Below, one piece after another: positions 1 to 10,115 of a stretch of DNA of 64,000 bases (position 1 is its first letter; each line of letters begins with the position of its first letter). Source of the stretch: [Haemophilus] felis. GTDB taxonomy: Bacteria > Pseudomonadota > Gammaproteobacteria > Enterobacterales > Pasteurellaceae. A model generated the notes under the pieces. That model worked only from the letters and a program-made list of their open reading frames with translations. It had not been told where the DNA came from and did not search any database. Location of the stretch: NCBI GenBank assembly GCA_002015125.1, contig MUYB01000005.1:13541-77540 (forward strand), written 5' to 3'. The translations under genes were made by a program, and so were the position numbers.

Positions 1-134
1 TCACCAATAAACTCATTCATTCTCCAACGCGAGTGGTGAGTCATTTGGTAAAAACTGGCAACGCTAATGGGCTTGCGATTTTTTCAGACTCCATCAACGA
101 TGAGGAAATTCATCAACAAGTCCAGAGTTCATAA
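1..134 (+). CDS. hemA: Glutamyl-tRNA reductase, C-terminal end (partial)
   Basis: The frame starting at base 3 is open to a TAA at 132-134 and encodes the last 43 residues of a protein cut by the window edge. The segment TNKLIHSPTRVV resembles the conserved C-terminal helix of HemA (E. coli has TNRLIHAPTKSL), which is the dimerisation end of glutamyl-tRNA reductase, the NADPH-dependent enzyme that starts C5 tetrapyrrole synthesis from glutamyl-tRNA. nagC begins 21 bases downstream in the same direction, so the two may be cotranscribed. Only the tail is visible, so the call rests on this short match. Confidence 0.7.
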   Translation, partial: TNKLIHSPTRVVSHLVKTGNANGLAIFSDSINDEEIHQQVQSS

Positions 135-155
135 TCCATTTTATTAAGGAAAAGT

Positions 156-1376
156 ATGCTAGATAATCAAATTGCAAATGTTGATTTAGTAAAACAGATG
201 AATAGTGCCGTGGTCTATAAATTAATTGATCAACAAGGCCCAATTTCTCGTATTCAAATTTCTGAACTGAGCCAACTTGCTCCTGCAAGTGTTACTAAAA
301 TTACTCGTCATTTATTAGCTCGCGGTTTGATTAAAGAAGTTGATCAACAAGAATCTACTGGTGGTCGTCGCGCAACCTCTATTGAAGCAGAATATAAAGC
401 ATTTCGCACAATTTTAATTCGCTTAGGTCGCAAGCACACCACTTTCGCAATAATGGATTTATCCACAAAATTGATTAAAAAAGAAGTTTTTGATTTACCT
501 GAATCACAAACCGTGGAATCTATTGAAGCATTTTTATTTGAACGTATAGGTTTTTTTATCCAAGAAAATAATAAACGTGGTTATGAATTTATTGCTATCG
601 GCATTACCGTACCGGGTTTCGTGGACGCTAAAACCAATATGATTGAGTATATGCCTCATTTAAAATTAGAGCGTTCTTGGAATCTAGCTAATAATATCAG
701 CCAACATTTTAATTTAGCGACGTTTATCGGCCATGATGTGCGTAGCCTAGCGCTAGCGGAACATTATTTTGGTGTTACTCAAGATTGCTACGACTCACTG
801 CTTTTACGCATTCATCGTGGGGTTGGTGCGGGTATTGTGATCAACCATGAAGTTTTTCTTGGCTATAAAAATAATGTAGGTGAAATTGGCCATATTCAAG
901 TTGATCCATTAGGCAAACGTTGCTTATGTGGTAACGTGGGTTGCCTTGAAACAGTAGTGAGCAACAGCGCGATTGAACGTAAAATGCATCAACTTCTTGA
1001 GGACGGTTATCAAAGTAAATGGTTATCTCTTGAAGCGCATGATATCGAAGCCATTTGTAAAGCCAGCAATAAAAATGATGCAGCAGCAATGGAATTAATC
1101 GAGCACGTTGGCGTGCAAATTGGACGTGTACTTGCTATGAGTGTCAATATGTTTAATCCTGAAAAAATTGTTATTTCAGGTGAAATCACGCAAGCGAAAC
1201 ATATTCTTTTCGATGCGATCCAACGTTCATTGGATAACTATGCGCTCCCAGCTTTTGTGAAAAGCATACCTTTAGTTGCCTCAGAGCTTAAAAATGAAGA
1301 TGTTATTGGTGCTTTCGCACTAATTAAACGCGCATTATTAGACGGTAGTTTGCTAAAACGTTTACTTACGGAATAA
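156..1376 (+). CDS. nagC: N-acetylglucosamine repressor NagC (ROK family)
   Basis: A 406-residue ROK-family repressor. The N-terminal winged helix-turn-helix (about residues 25-65, with SRIQISELSQLAPASVTKIT) is nearly the same as E. coli NagC and closer to it than to Mlc. The C-terminal sugar-binding domain has the GHD sugar motif and the ROK zinc site, seen here as H246, C256, C258 and C263. In this family GlcNAc-6-phosphate releases the repressor from operators of amino-sugar (nag) and, in Haemophilus, sialic-acid genes. An AAGGAAAAGT ribosome site precedes the ATG. It follows hemA by 21 bases. No nag structural gene lies nearby, so its targets are elsewhere. Length is normal. Confidence 0.93.
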   Translation: MLDNQIANVDLVKQMNSAVVYKLIDQQGPISRIQISELSQLAPASVTKITRHLLARGLIKEVDQQESTGGRRATSIEAEYKAFRTILIRLGRKHTTFAIMDLSTKLIKKEVFDLPESQTVESIEAFLFERIGFFIQENNKRGYEFIAIGITVPGFVDAKTNMIEYMPHLKLERSWNLANNISQHFNLATFIGHDVRSLALAEHYFGVTQDCYDSLLLRIHRGVGAGIVINHEVFLGYKNNVGEIGHIQVDPLGKRCLCGNVGCLETVVSNSAIERKMHQLLEDGYQSKWLSLEAHDIEAICKASNKNDAAAMELIEHVGVQIGRVLAMSVNMFNPEKIVISGEITQAKHILFDAIQRSLDNYALPAFVKSIPLVASELKNEDVIGAFALIKRALLDGSLLKRLLTE

Positions 1377-1479
1377 GCTTATTTGAGTTCATAATTTACT
1401 CTGTAATTAACTGATTGAAGGCAATTTGCTTAAACTCTATGCGAATAAACTGAAAAATTTCATTTTATTAAAAAAAAAG

Positions 1480-1508
1480 TTGACGAAGTGATATGAGATA
1501 AGCATAAT
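1480..1508 (+). promoter_or_regulatory. Strong sigma-70 promoter of the tRNA cluster
   Basis: TTGACG (1480-1485), a 17-base spacer and CATAAT (1503-1508), followed directly by a GC-rich stretch (GCACCCCGC). This is the layout of growth-rate and stringently controlled stable-RNA promoters. It stands 37 bases before the first tRNA and an A-rich tract lies just upstream, like an UP element. The rest of 1377-1545 holds no gene that I can see. Confidence 0.75.
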
Positions 1509-1545
1509 GCACCCCGCAAAGCCGATGTGGTGTTGCAAATAAAAT

Positions 1546-1622
1546 GGCTATGTAGCTCAGTTGGTTAGAGCACAACACTCATAATGTTGGGGTCACAGGT
1601 TCGAATCCCGTCATAGCCACCA
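1546..1622 (+). tRNA. tRNA-Met (CAT), elongator
   Basis: Full cloverleaf with CCA encoded. The acceptor pair is GGCTATG/CATAGCC, the anticodon loop reads CTCATAA with anticodon CAT, and the T-loop is GTTCGAATC. The sequence follows E. coli elongator tRNA-Met (metT) closely and lacks the C1-A72 mismatch of initiator tRNA. It is the first gene of a four-tRNA transcript. Confidence 0.95.
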
Positions 1623-1627
1623 AATTT

Positions 1628-1712
1628 GCGGGACTGGCGAAATTGGTAGACGCACCAGATTTAGGTTCTGGCGCCGCGAGGTGTGTGGGTTCAAGTCCCT
1701 CGTCCCGCACCA
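1628..1712 (+). tRNA. tRNA-Leu (TAG)
   Basis: Class II tRNA with long variable arm and encoded CCA. The acceptor pair is GCGGGAC/GTCCCGC and the anticodon loop ATTTAGGTT carries TAG. It begins five bases after the Met tRNA, so both must be cut from one precursor. The order Met-Leu-Gln-Gln resembles the E. coli metT-leuW-glnU-glnW cluster. Confidence 0.95.
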
Positions 1713-1741
1713 TTCATTAGCTTGCAAGTCAATATAGAAGT

Positions 1742-1816
1742 TGGGGTATCGCCAAGCGGTAAGGCACCGGGTTTTGATCTCGGCATCCCTAGGTTCGAAT
1801 CCTAGTACCCCAGCCA
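1742..1816 (+). tRNA. tRNA-Gln (TTG), copy 1
   Basis: Cloverleaf with acceptor TGGGGTA/TACCCCA and CCA encoded. The anticodon loop TTTTGAT carries TTG. It is followed by CATCTATCT, which also follows the second copy, so the gene and its flank were probably duplicated together. Confidence 0.95.
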
Positions 1817-1860
1817 TCTATCTAAAAATTTCCAATTTAATCTCACAAATACTTTTCTGT

Positions 1861-1935
1861 TGGGGTATCGCCAAGCGGTAAGGCACCGGGTTTTGATCTC
1901 GGCATACCTAGGTTCGAATCCTAGTACCCCAGCCA
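1861..1935 (+). tRNA. tRNA-Gln (TTG), copy 2
   Basis: Same as copy 1 apart from one base in the variable region just before the T-stem (GGCATACC here, GGCATCCC in copy 1). A CTTTTTG run follows and may end the tRNA transcript before the dnaK promoter. Confidence 0.95.
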
Positions 1936-2018
1936 TCTATCTTTTTGTCGAACTCTGATACTTCCAGTTTGTTTTTGTTATTCACAAATATTATTTTGAA
2001 ATAATTTCTTTATTTACC

Positions 2019-2046
2019 CTTGAAGTTTATAACTTAATCCTCATTT
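2019..2046 (+). promoter_or_regulatory. Heat-shock (sigma-32-type) promoter of dnaK
   Basis: CTTGAA (2019-2024), a 14-base spacer and CCTCATTT (2039-2046) match the sigma-32 pattern CTTGAA-N13-15-CCCCATNT with one change in the -10 box. It lies about 120 bases before the dnaK ATG, as expected for a chaperone operon. The 1936-2168 interval contains no gene. Confidence 0.65.
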
Positions 2047-2168
2047 ACTCGCTCGTCCTAAGGCTAGGAAGTACAAACAATGTAAAAATAAATTTATTTT
2101 TACCACTTGAAAAAACTTCTGTAGTCCTCACTTTAAGAATCACATTCGAATTTACTAGGAGAAATAAA

Positions 2169-4064
2169 ATGGGAAAAATTATTGGTATTGACTTAGGTAC
2201 AACAAACTCTTGTGTAGCAGTAATGGACGGTGATCAACCTCGCGTACTTGAAAATGCAGAAGGCGCTAGAACAACTCCTTCAATCATCGCTTACACAGAC
2301 AAAGAAACTCTTGTTGGTCAACCTGCAAAACGTCAAGCGATTACCAATCCAAAAAATACTTTATTCGCAATTAAACGTTTAATCGGTCGTCGTTTCCAAG
2401 ATGAAGAAGTACAACGTGATGTGAAAATTATGCCCTTCGATATTTTGGCAGCGGACAACGGTGACGCTTGGGTAGGCGTGAAAGGCGAAAAAATGGCGCC
2501 ACCGCAAATTTCTGCGGAAGTGTTGAAAAAAATGAAAAAAACCGCTGAAGATTTCTTGGGCGAGCCAGTGACCGAAGCGGTTATCACCGTGCCTGCATAC
2601 TTCAACGATGCGCAACGTCAAGCTACTAAAGATGCCGGTCGTATCGCAGGTTTAGAAGTAAAACGTATTATCAATGAACCAACAGCGGCGGCGCTTGCTT
2701 ATGGTTTAGACAAAGGTCAAGGCAACAAAACCATCGCCGTTTACGACTTGGGTGGTGGTACATTCGACTTATCTATCATCGAAATTGATGAAGTGGGTGG
2801 CGAAAAAACCTTTGAAGTGTTAGCAACCAATGGTGATACTCACTTAGGTGGTGAAGACTTCGACAACCGTGTAATTAACTACTTAGTTGATGAGTTCAAA
2901 AAAGAACAAGGTTTAGATTTACGCAACGATCCAATGGCAATGCAGCGTGTAAAAGAAGCTGCTGAGAAAGCAAAAATTGAACTTTCTTCTGCCCAATCTA
3001 CAGAGGTGAACCTTCCTTATATTACCGCTGACGCCACCGGTCCTAAACACTTGGTGATGACCGTGAGCCGTGCGAAATTGGAAGCTTTAGTAGAAGATTT
3101 AGTGGCACGTTCTTTGGAACCTGTGAAAGTGGCGTTAGCGGATGCTGGTTTAAGCGTTTCACAAATTGATGATGTGATTTTGGTGGGCGGTCAAACCCGT
3201 ATGCCATTGGTGCAACAAAAAGTGGAAGCTTTCTTCGGCAAAGCGCCGCGTAAAGACGTAAACCCAGATGAAGCGGTAGCGATTGGTGCGGCAGTGCAAG
3301 GCGGTGTGTTAACTGGTGATGTGACTGACGTATTATTGTTAGACGTTACCCCACTTTCCTTGGGTATCGAAACTATGGGCGGTGTGATGACCACCTTAAT
3401 CGAGAAAAACACCACGATTCCAACTAAAAAATCGCAAGTGTTCTCCACGGCGGAAGATAACCAAAGTGCGGTGACAATTCACGTACTTCAAGGTGAACGT
3501 AAACGTGCGGCAGACAATAAATCTTTAGGTCAATTCAACCTAGAGGGCATCAACCCAGCACCACGTGGTATGCCACAAATTGAAGTAACCTTTGACATTG
3601 ACGCTGACGGTATCATTCACGTTTCCGCCAAAGATAAAGGTACGAACAAAGAACAACAAATTACCATCAAAGCAAACTCAGGTTTAAGCGATGAAGAAAT
3701 TCAACAAATGATGTGTGATGCAGAAGCGAATGCGGAAGCGGACCGTAAATTTGAAGAATTAGTGCAAGCACGTAACCAAGCGGATCACTTAGTGCACGGC
3801 ACACGCAAACAATTAGCGGAAGTGGGCGACAAATTGTCAGCAGACGACAAAGCGCCAATCGAAAAAGCCGTGGCTGACTTAGAAGCCGCTGCGAAAGGCG
3901 AAGATAAAGCAGAGATCGAAGCGAAAGTGCAAGCCTTAATTCAAGTGTCTGAAAAATTAATGCAAGCAGCACAACCGCAACCTGATGCGCAACCACAACA
4001 AGCGCAAAGCAACAAAGGCAACGATGATGTGGTGGATGCGGAATTTGAAGAAGTGAAAAAATAA
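2169..4064 (+). CDS. dnaK: Chaperone DnaK (Hsp70)
   Basis: A 631-residue Hsp70 of normal length. The N-terminal ATPase domain begins [17 protein letters not shown] and contains [11 protein letters not shown] and [11 protein letters not shown]. The substrate-binding domain follows from about residue 390 and the protein ends in the EFEEVKK tail typical of gamma-proteobacterial DnaK. It binds exposed hydrophobic segments in an ATP cycle with DnaJ and GrpE in the cytoplasm. An AGGAGAAATAAA ribosome site precedes the ATG and a sigma-32-type promoter lies upstream. Unusually, an efflux gene lies between it and dnaJ. Confidence 0.98.
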   Translation: MGKIIGIDLGTTNSCVAVMDGDQPRVLENAEGARTTPSIIAYTDKETLVGQPAKRQAITNPKNTLFAIKRLIGRRFQDEEVQRDVKIMPFDILAADNGDAWVGVKGEKMAPPQISAEVLKKMKKTAEDFLGEPVTEAVITVPAYFNDAQRQATKDAGRIAGLEVKRIINEPTAAALAYGLDKGQGNKTIAVYDLGGGTFDLSIIEIDEVGGEKTFEVLATNGDTHLGGEDFDNRVINYLVDEFKKEQGLDLRNDPMAMQRVKEAAEKAKIELSSAQSTEVNLPYITADATGPKHLVMTVSRAKLEALVEDLVARSLEPVKVALADAGLSVSQIDDVILVGGQTRMPLVQQKVEAFFGKAPRKDVNPDEAVAIGAAVQGGVLTGDVTDVLLLDVTPLSLGIETMGGVMTTLIEKNTTIPTKKSQVFSTAEDNQSAVTIHVLQGERKRAADNKSLGQFNLEGINPAPRGMPQIEVTFDIDADGIIHVSAKDKGTNKEQQITIKANSGLSDEEIQQMMCDAEANAEADRKFEELVQARNQADHLVHGTRKQLAEVGDKLSADDKAPIEKAVADLEAAAKGEDKAEIEAKVQALIQVSEKLMQAAQPQPDAQPQQAQSNKGNDDVVDAEFEEVKK

Positions 4065-4083
4065 TTCACCTTCAGCAAGATCC

Positions 4084-4107
4084 AAAGGGCGTAGCAATAC
4101 GCCCTTT
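4084..4107 (+). terminator. Hairpin after dnaK
   Basis: A perfect 10-base-pair inverted repeat (AAAGGGCGTA/TACGCCCTTT) closed by a GCAA tetraloop 20 bases after the dnaK stop. There is no T-run, so it may be a partial terminator or an mRNA 3'-end stabiliser that lowers downstream expression relative to dnaK, not a complete stop. Confidence 0.5.
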
Positions 4108-4140
4108 CGGTGTATAGTCATCAGGAAATTTCAAAAAATA

Positions 4141-4149
4141 ACCGCACTT
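4141..4149 (-). repeat. DNA uptake signal sequence (USS core)
   Basis: ACCGCACTT, the reverse complement of the Haemophilus-type uptake core AAGTGCGGT, between dnaK and the SMR gene. Other copies: 15238, 16000, 23146, 38003, 39366, 39867, 43062, 43809, 44489, 45090, 45870, 46096, 46988, 58466, 59257 and 59793 (start positions). Confidence 0.9.
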
Positions 4150-4258
4150 TGATTAAAAACAGAACGCAATATTGAAACACAACTCCCAGCACGCAATCAA
4201 AAGGCAACCAAAAAATCCCGAAAGAAAGCAAATCGCGTAAAAACAAAGAGAGAAAAAA

Positions 4259-4591
4259 ATGGCGTGGTTATTACTCGCAATCGCAATTGTCGCCGAAGTG
4301 TTCGGCACCACTATGTTAAAGCTTAGCGACGGTTTTTCCAAACCCTTGCCTTCCCTCGCCTTTGTTATCGCCTACGGCATCTCTTTTTATGTGTTTTCCA
4401 TTGCCTTAAAAACCCTTTCCATCGGTTCCGCTTATGCCACTTGGGCAGGCGTGGGGTTGGTGCTCACTGCAATGGTGGGTATTGCCTTTTTTAACGAAAA
4501 AATTGATCTCATCGGAATAATGGGCTTGACCTTTATTTTAGTGGGCATTGTGTTGGTCAATGTGTTCTCTGAAATGAATGGCGGCAGTTAA
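4259..4591 (+). CDS. Small multidrug resistance (SMR/EmrE-type) efflux protein
   Basis: 110 residues in four predicted membrane helices. The first helix contains the family signature AEVFGTTMLKLSDGF with the essential membrane glutamate at E13 (E14 in EmrE). The mid-region YATWAGVGLV matches EmrE YAIWSGVGIV. Family members work as antiparallel dimers in the inner membrane and exchange protons for quaternary ammonium or guanidinium compounds; the substrate here cannot be told. It sits between dnaK and dnaJ, which are usually adjacent, and ends 15 bases before dnaJ, so heat-shock transcription could pass through it. The ATG follows a purine-rich AAAGAGAGAAAAAA tract. Confidence 0.9.
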   Translation: MAWLLLAIAIVAEVFGTTMLKLSDGFSKPLPSLAFVIAYGISFYVFSIALKTLSIGSAYATWAGVGLVLTAMVGIAFFNEKIDLIGIMGLTFILVGIVLVNVFSEMNGGS

Positions 4592-4606
4592 ATAAACGGA
4601 CAAATT

Positions 4607-5725
4607 ATGGCAAAACAAGATTATTATGAACTGCTCGGTGTTGAACGCAGTGCAGATGAAAAAGAAATTAAACGTGCCTATAAAAAATTGGCAATGAAAT
4701 ATCATCCAGACCGCACGAAAGGTAACAAAGAGTTAGAAGAAAAATTTAAAGAAATTCAAGAAGCCTATGAAATTTTAAGCGATAAGCAAAAGCGTGCAAG
4801 TTACGATCAATACGGACATGCTGCCTTTGAACAAGGGGGCTTTAGCAGCGGTGGCTTCGGTGGCGCTGATTTTGGTGATATTTTCGGCGATATGTTTGGC
4901 GATATTTTCGGTGGTGGTCGTGGCCGTCAGCGTGTTGTGCGTGGTGATGACTTGCGTTATGACTTAGAAATTAGCTTAGAAGAAGCGGTTCGTGGCACAA
5001 CTAAAGATATCCAAATTAATACTCTTGCGCATTGTGATTCTTGTAATGGTTCTGGTGCAGAAAAAGGTTCAAAAGTCGAAACCTGTTCAACTTGTCATGG
5101 TGTGGGACGTGTACGTCGTCAACAAGGTTTTTTCGTCACCGAACAAGTTTGTCCAAGCTGTCATGGCTCTGGTAAAAAAATAGAAAAACCTTGTAAATCT
5201 TGCCATGGTGATGGTCGTGTGCATAAAACAGAAAGTTTATCAGTGAAAATTCCAGCTGGCGTGGATACAGGAAATCAATTACGTCTAGCAGGCAAAGGGG
5301 CAGCGGGTGAAAATGGTGCACCAAGTGGAGATTTATATGTGGTTATCCATGTGAGAGAACACCATATCTTTGAACGAGACGGCAACAATCTCTACTGTGA
5401 AGTGCCAATTAGCTTTACGCAGGCGGCGTTAGGCGGCGAAATTGAAGTTCCTACTTTAGACGGACGTGTAAAATTGAAAATCCCAGCAGAAACCCAAACT
5501 GGCAAACTATTCAGAATGCGTGGTAAAGGTGTAAGTTCGACACGCAGTAGCTATGCTGGAGACTTAATCTGTCGCATCATCGTGGAAACTCCAGTTCAAC
5601 TTAATGAAGAACAAAAGGCGTTATTACTAAAACTAGAAGAAAGCCTTGAAGGTAGCAGTAATCGCCCTAAATCTTCTAGCTTCTTAGATGGTGTAAAAAA
5701 ATTCTTTGATAATCTAGCCAAATAA
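4607..5725 (+). CDS. dnaJ: Chaperone DnaJ (Hsp40)
   Basis: 372 residues, a type I J-protein. The J-domain has HPD at residues 33-35, followed by a Gly/Phe-rich linker (about 75-110) and four CxxCxGxG-type zinc motifs ([32 protein letters not shown]). C-terminal substrate-binding domains complete it. It delivers substrates to DnaK and stimulates ATP hydrolysis. The ribosome site before the ATG is weak, in keeping with reading from an upstream transcript. A strong terminator follows. Confidence 0.97.
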   Translation: MAKQDYYELLGVERSADEKEIKRAYKKLAMKYHPDRTKGNKELEEKFKEIQEAYEILSDKQKRASYDQYGHAAFEQGGFSSGGFGGADFGDIFGDMFGDIFGGGRGRQRVVRGDDLRYDLEISLEEAVRGTTKDIQINTLAHCDSCNGSGAEKGSKVETCSTCHGVGRVRRQQGFFVTEQVCPSCHGSGKKIEKPCKSCHGDGRVHKTESLSVKIPAGVDTGNQLRLAGKGAAGENGAPSGDLYVVIHVREHHIFERDGNNLYCEVPISFTQAALGGEIEVPTLDGRVKLKIPAETQTGKLFRMRGKGVSSTRSSYAGDLICRIIVETPVQLNEEQKALLLKLEESLEGSSNRPKSSSFLDGVKKFFDNLAK

Positions 5726-5735
5726 ACATTCAATT

Positions 5736-5777
5736 AAAAACGCACTTTGATTTTTCATTTCAAAGTGCGTTTTTTTA
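5736..5777. terminator. Bidirectional terminator between dnaJ and potD
   Basis: A perfect 15-base inverted repeat (5736-5750 with 5760-5774), nine-base loop, flanked by A and T runs so that it works on both strands between convergent dnaJ and potD. Its stem contains AAAGTGCGT, one base short of an uptake signal; paired USS terminators are well known in Haemophilus. Confidence 0.85.
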
Positions 5778-5783
5778 TGGAAA

Positions 5784-6833
5784 TTAGTTAGTTTTTAACT
5801 TGCTCCAATATTTTTCATAAATATCAACTGCATCACCTACATCACCTTGCATAATCCCTTTTTCCACTTCCTCTGCTGGTGGAAATAAGGTTGTATCATT
5901 TGCAATGGCTGGATTTAAGAGTACTTTTGCTCCCTCATTTGGCATAGAGAATCCCATTCTTTCTACGACGATTTTTGCATTTTCTGGGCGCAGTAAGAAA
6001 TCAATAAATTTATGCGCTCCCTCAACATTTCTTGCATTTTTAGGAATGGCATAATTATCCATCCAAAATACCGCACCTTCTTTCGGATAAACAAATTGCA
6101 AACTTGGATTTTCTTTGTGCGCTAAATATGCAGAACCATTCCAAATCATTCCTAGGGAAACTTCCCCTTGCACATAAGGTACTTCAGGGGAGTCAGAGTT
6201 AAACACTAAAACATTAGGTAACAGGGTTAATAAACGTTCATAAGCTTGCTTAATCTCTTCTTCTTTCTGTGTGTTTGGGGATTTTCCATTTAGCAATAAA
6301 GCAATGTGGAACACTTCGCGAGCATCACTGGTTAACAACACTTTACCTTTAAATTCTGGCTTCCATAAATCAGCCCAACTGGTAATGGTTGTTGGATCTA
6401 TATCGTCTTTATTAACCGCGATACCTGTCAACCCATAAACATAAGGTAAGGAATATTGGTTATTCGGATCAAACTCTTTGTTTAATAAATGTTTAGGAAT
6501 CTGATTAAAATTACTTAACTTACTATGCTCAATTTTTTGTAGCATATTATCTTTGATCATTTTATTGATGTAATAACTTGATGGGAACACCACATCATAG
6601 CCACGACTTTGCGAAGTGAGTTTCAATTTCGCGAACATTTCTTCATTACTTTCAAAAGTAGAATAAATCACTTCAATACCAGTTTCTTTTTTGAAATCAT
6701 CAATAACACTTGAAGGAATATAATCCGTCCAGTTATAAACATATAATTTTTGGTTATCCGCAAAACTCTGCTGCCCTACCAAAATTAAACACGCCATTAC
6801 AATTGATCTAAATAAGCCAGTATTTTTTTTCAA
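5784..6833 (-). CDS. potD: Periplasmic spermidine/putrescine-binding protein (PotD family)
   Basis: 349 residues with a signal peptide (hydrophobic core, cleavage after QSFA) followed by [18 protein letters not shown], the PotD-family N-terminus. Polyamine-binding proteins of this family feed PotABC importers. No potABC lies beside it, so it must serve a transporter encoded elsewhere or be a second copy. The start is TTG: an AGGAGG sequence stands eight bases before it, whereas the nearby ATG lies directly against the AGGAGG and is out of frame. It diverges from an OrdL/PuuB-like oxidase gene, which suggests linked polyamine uptake and breakdown. Confidence 0.9.
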   Translation of the reverse strand: MKKNTGLFRSIVMACLILVGQQSFADNQKLYVYNWTDYIPSSVIDDFKKETGIEVIYSTFESNEEMFAKLKLTSQSRGYDVVFPSSYYINKMIKDNMLQKIEHSKLSNFNQIPKHLLNKEFDPNNQYSLPYVYGLTGIAVNKDDIDPTTITSWADLWKPEFKGKVLLTSDAREVFHIALLLNGKSPNTQKEEEIKQAYERLLTLLPNVLVFNSDSPEVPYVQGEVSLGMIWNGSAYLAHKENPSLQFVYPKEGAVFWMDNYAIPKNARNVEGAHKFIDFLLRPENAKIVVERMGFSMPNEGAKVLLNPAIANDTTLFPPAEEVEKGIMQGDVGDAVDIYEKYWSKLKTN

Positions 6834-6925
6834 TTTAACATCCTCCTAAATTTTAACGTTAATCTATTAGCGCATTGTTTGCACTTTGCTCAATGCCGCG
6901 ATAGTGTAGCAAATTTAACAAAAAA

Positions 6926-6953
6926 TTGACATATCAAGAAGTTAGAGTACACT
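6926..6953 (+). promoter_or_regulatory. Promoter of the OrdL-like oxidase gene
   Basis: TTGACA (perfect -35), a 16-base spacer and TACACT (-10), 40 bases before the ATG at 6993. The position supports the shorter gene start over the upstream TTG at 6954, which would overlap the start of transcription. Confidence 0.55.
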
Positions 6954-6992
6954 TTGCCGAGTTTTTTATTTCACCTAATTCTTGTTCACTTT

Positions 6993-8285
6993 ATGCTAAC
7001 CTTTAAATATCAAGAACATATTGAATCTTACTATCACGCCTCAAAAAATATCGAACTTCGTCAAACTTGCTTAAGCAAAACACAACGGGCAGATGTATGT
7101 ATTATCGGCGCGGGCTTTTTTGGTTTATCTACCGCCCTTGAACTTGTGGAAAAAGGCAAAAAAGTCATCGTGCTTGAGGGCGCTAGAATCGGTTTTGGTG
7201 CATCAGGCCGTAACGGTGGACAAGCGATTAACGGCTTTGAAGACGACATTACTACTTATATCCATAGCGTTGGCTTTGAAAATGCACAACAACTTTGGAA
7301 TATGTCTTTAGAGGCGCTAGAGATTATTGAAGAGCGCATAAAAAAATATCAAATTCAATGTGATTGGAAAAAAGGTTATGCCACCTTGGCGGTAAACTCT
7401 CGCCGTTTGGCAGAATTAGTAGAAACGGAAAAAGCCAGCCGAGAACATTTCAACTATACCGCGCTACAACTTTGGGATAGAACAAAACTAAAACAACATT
7501 TAGGTAGTGATAAATATGAAGGTGCGTTATTTGATCCTAATTCAGGTCATTTACACCCACTGAATTATTGTTTAGGACTAGCTAAAGCTTGTTTAGATCT
7601 TGGTGTGGAAATTTATGAGCACTCCCCTGTTGTTGATTTAAAATTGAATAGTCCAATGGAAGTCATCACAGACAAAGCCTCTGTTTTTGCGCAAGATGTG
7701 GTACTAGCCACAAATGCTTATATTTGTGAACTACCCAAATCCCTGCATAGAGGAATAGCCGATAAAATTCTCCCTGTAGAAAGTTTTATCATCGCCACAG
7801 AACCTCTTAGCCAAACAATGGCGGATTCTGTAATTAATAACGGAATGTCTGTATGTGATAGCAACTACCTATTAGATTATTACCGTCTTAGCACCGATAA
7901 CCGCCTATTATTTGGTAGTGATTCCAGCGGTTCACACAATATGAAAGCGATAATGCGCCAAAATATGCTCAAAGTTTTCCCTCAATTAGAAGAGGTTAAA
8001 ATTGATTACGGCTGGGGTGGACCTATTGATATGACTATCAATTCAAATCCGCATTTTGGTCGAATTACGCCAAATTTATATTTCGCACAAGGTTATTCTG
8101 GCCACGGCGTAGCCTTAACAGGATTGGCTGGAAGAATTATCTGCGAGGCTATTTTAGGCAACGATCAACGTTTACGCATTTTTGAGCAATTAAAAGTGCC
8201 TACGGTTAAAGGCGGGAAAATTGTGAAAAAAGCGGCAACATTTATAGGCACAAATTATTACCGCCTTTTAGATAAATTCTTCTAA
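6993..8285 (+). CDS. ordL: FAD-dependent oxidoreductase, OrdL/PuuB (DadA-like) family
   Basis: 430 residues from the ATG at 6993. The N-terminal SYYHAS matches the SYYAAS start of PuuB. A Rossmann FAD-binding motif (IIGAGFFGLSTALELVEKGK, about residues 38-57) is followed by GFGASGRNGGQ, and GYSGHGV near the C-terminus closes the FAD site. E. coli PuuB oxidises gamma-glutamylputrescine; related members act on other amines or amino acids. The divergent neighbour is a PotD-type polyamine-binding protein, which favours an amine substrate, but no other puu gene is present, so the exact substrate is uncertain. Confidence 0.85.
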   Translation: MLTFKYQEHIESYYHASKNIELRQTCLSKTQRADVCIIGAGFFGLSTALELVEKGKKVIVLEGARIGFGASGRNGGQAINGFEDDITTYIHSVGFENAQQLWNMSLEALEIIEERIKKYQIQCDWKKGYATLAVNSRRLAELVETEKASREHFNYTALQLWDRTKLKQHLGSDKYEGALFDPNSGHLHPLNYCLGLAKACLDLGVEIYEHSPVVDLKLNSPMEVITDKASVFAQDVVLATNAYICELPKSLHRGIADKILPVESFIIATEPLSQTMADSVINNGMSVCDSNYLLDYYRLSTDNRLLFGSDSSGSHNMKAIMRQNMLKVFPQLEEVKIDYGWGGPIDMTINSNPHFGRITPNLYFAQGYSGHGVALTGLAGRIICEAILGNDQRLRIFEQLKVPTVKGGKIVKKAATFIGTNYYRLLDKFF

Positions 8286-8306
8286 TTCAAGAAATTCTGA
8301 GCGCAG

Positions 8307-9377
8307 TTAAAGTACAGATATGGCTTTAATCTGCGCAAAAACGGCTTGCCCGACTCTTAATCCAAGATCTTCTAACGCCCATTTACTAATGGTAGCCCAA
8401 ATAGTTTTCTGACAAATCATCAATTGCACATCAACACGATTTTCGCCTTCAACAATATTGAGCACTTTGCCCGATAAAATATTTCGCACGCTTGTTCTTG
8501 TTGGTCGAACTAAGCTTATAGCCACATCAGAGCTTTTAATACACACCCTAACGTCGCTACCAATAGGTTTATCTTGTTGTCTTATCCAAAGACATTGTTG
8601 ATCTTCTTGTTCTGCGTTTAAGCTTAAAGCAGTGATTTTATAGACGGATTTATGTTCCAATACAGGCAACAATAAAACGGCACTCTGTTCATCTTCTAAT
8701 TTCCAAGGCAAAAATAACGGATTTTCCCAAATGGCTTCTAAAGAATCGTAAGCTAACACTCTACCCTCATCTAATAACACCACATTCTTCGCTAAGCGTA
8801 ATAATTCATCTAAGCTATGGGTAACATACAAAATAGGAATTTGGATCTGTTGAGAAAGATTTTCTAAATAAGACATTAACTCATGCTTACGCGGTAAATC
8901 TAAGGCGGAAAGTGGTTCGTCCATTAATAGAATTTCAGGATCAGTTAACAAAGCACGGCCAATTGCCACACGCTGTTTTTCTCCCCCTGAAAGAGTGATT
9001 GGATAGCGTTTTAATAAGTGCTCAATGCCTAATAAAGAGACAATTTGCTCAAATTTATCTTGCGCTATTTTTTTATTGCCATAACACAAATTCCCTTTCA
9101 CGCTGTAATGTGGAAATAAACGAGCATCTTGGAATACATAGCCGATTTTGCGTTGATGCGCAGGTATGCAAATATTTTTACTTTTATCAACCAAAACGCG
9201 ATCATTAAGAGAAATAATTCCCTGATCAGGATGACTTAAACCACCTACCAAATTAATGAGAGAGGTTTTACCTGAACCAGATAAGCCAAACAACGCAGTA
9301 ACGCCTTGAGCTGGGATTTGAAGATCCGCAACTAAAGAAAGATTCCCTAACTGCTTTCTAACATTAATTTTTAACAT
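8307..9377 (-). CDS. modC: Molybdate ABC transporter ATP-binding protein ModC
   Basis: 356 residues. The ATPase domain has Walker A GLSGSGKT (residues 31-38), signature LSGGEKQR and Walker [13 protein letters not shown], followed by a C-terminal TOBE (Mop-like) domain from about residue 285. It drives molybdate import through ModB. Its start overlaps the modB end by 14 bases, so the two are translationally coupled. Last gene of modABC. Confidence 0.95.
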   Translation of the reverse strand: MLKINVRKQLGNLSLVADLQIPAQGVTALFGLSGSGKTSLINLVGGLSHPDQGIISLNDRVLVDKSKNICIPAHQRKIGYVFQDARLFPHYSVKGNLCYGNKKIAQDKFEQIVSLLGIEHLLKRYPITLSGGEKQRVAIGRALLTDPEILLMDEPLSALDLPRKHELMSYLENLSQQIQIPILYVTHSLDELLRLAKNVVLLDEGRVLAYDSLEAIWENPLFLPWKLEDEQSAVLLLPVLEHKSVYKITALSLNAEQEDQQCLWIRQQDKPIGSDVRVCIKSSDVAISLVRPTRTSVRNILSGKVLNIVEGENRVDVQLMICQKTIWATISKWALEDLGLRVGQAVFAQIKAISVL

Positions 9378-10092
9378 TGTTCTGCCCTAATCTTTTCTGC
9401 ATTTTTTTCGCTAACCATTCTGATAAAAGTAAAGAAATTAAAGACAAGATAATCGCAAGAACACATAATCTTGCTGCTTGTTCTTCTGCACCTGGTGTTT
9501 GAATAAAGCTGTACATAGCTAATGGAATGGTCTGTGTTTCCCCTACAATATTAGACACAAAAGCAATTGTTGCGCCAAACTCACCTAAAGAACGAGCAAA
9601 TCCTAATACAACGCCAGCTAAAATACCGGGTAAAGAAAGCGGCAAAGTAATTGTCAAAAATACACGCCATGGTGAAGCCCCTAAAGTCTGTGCTACTTGC
9701 TCTAACTTCGTATCAATACTTTCCAAAGATAATCGAATTGCTCGCACCACTAAAGGAAAAGCAACTACCGCCGCCGCTAATACCGCCCCATTCCAACTAA
9801 AGGCAAAAGAAAAACCAAACCAAGAATACAAATATTTACCAATAAACCCATTACGCCCCATGGCCACAAGTAATAAATAACCAATAACTACCGGCGGTAG
9901 CACAAGGGGAAGATGAATAACACCGCTTAACAAGGATTTGCCATAGAAATTTTTACGCGCTAGCAACCAAGCCACAGCAATCGCAAAAGGTAAACTCCAT
10001 AAAATAGCATTAAAAGACACGCTAAGACTGAGTTGAACCGCTTGAGCTTCAACAGGAGTTAAGTTAAGTGAAGTGAGAAAATTGCTGAACAA
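9364..10092 (-). CDS. modB: Molybdate ABC transporter permease ModB
   Basis: 242 residues with about five or six membrane helices and the EAA loop [20 protein letters not shown] that docks the ATPase. It forms the inner-membrane channel of the molybdate importer. The start codon is TTG with an AAGGAAAT ribosome site at good spacing. A terminator-like hairpin separates it from modA. Confidence 0.94.
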   Translation of the reverse strand: MFSNFLTSLNLTPVEAQAVQLSLSVSFNAILWSLPFAIAVAWLLARKNFYGKSLLSGVIHLPLVLPPVVIGYLLLVAMGRNGFIGKYLYSWFGFSFAFSWNGAVLAAAVVAFPLVVRAIRLSLESIDTKLEQVAQTLGASPWRVFLTITLPLSLPGILAGVVLGFARSLGEFGATIAFVSNIVGETQTIPLAMYSFIQTPGAEEQAARLCVLAIILSLISLLLSEWLAKKMQKRLGQNNVKN

Positions 10093-10115
10093 AATATTTC
10101 CTTTCTAAGTAACAA

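Noticed and set aside
6954-6992. Upstream TTG start for the OrdL-like oxidase
   Set aside because: It falls directly after the -10 box of the proposed promoter and adds 13 hydrophobic residues absent from the family.
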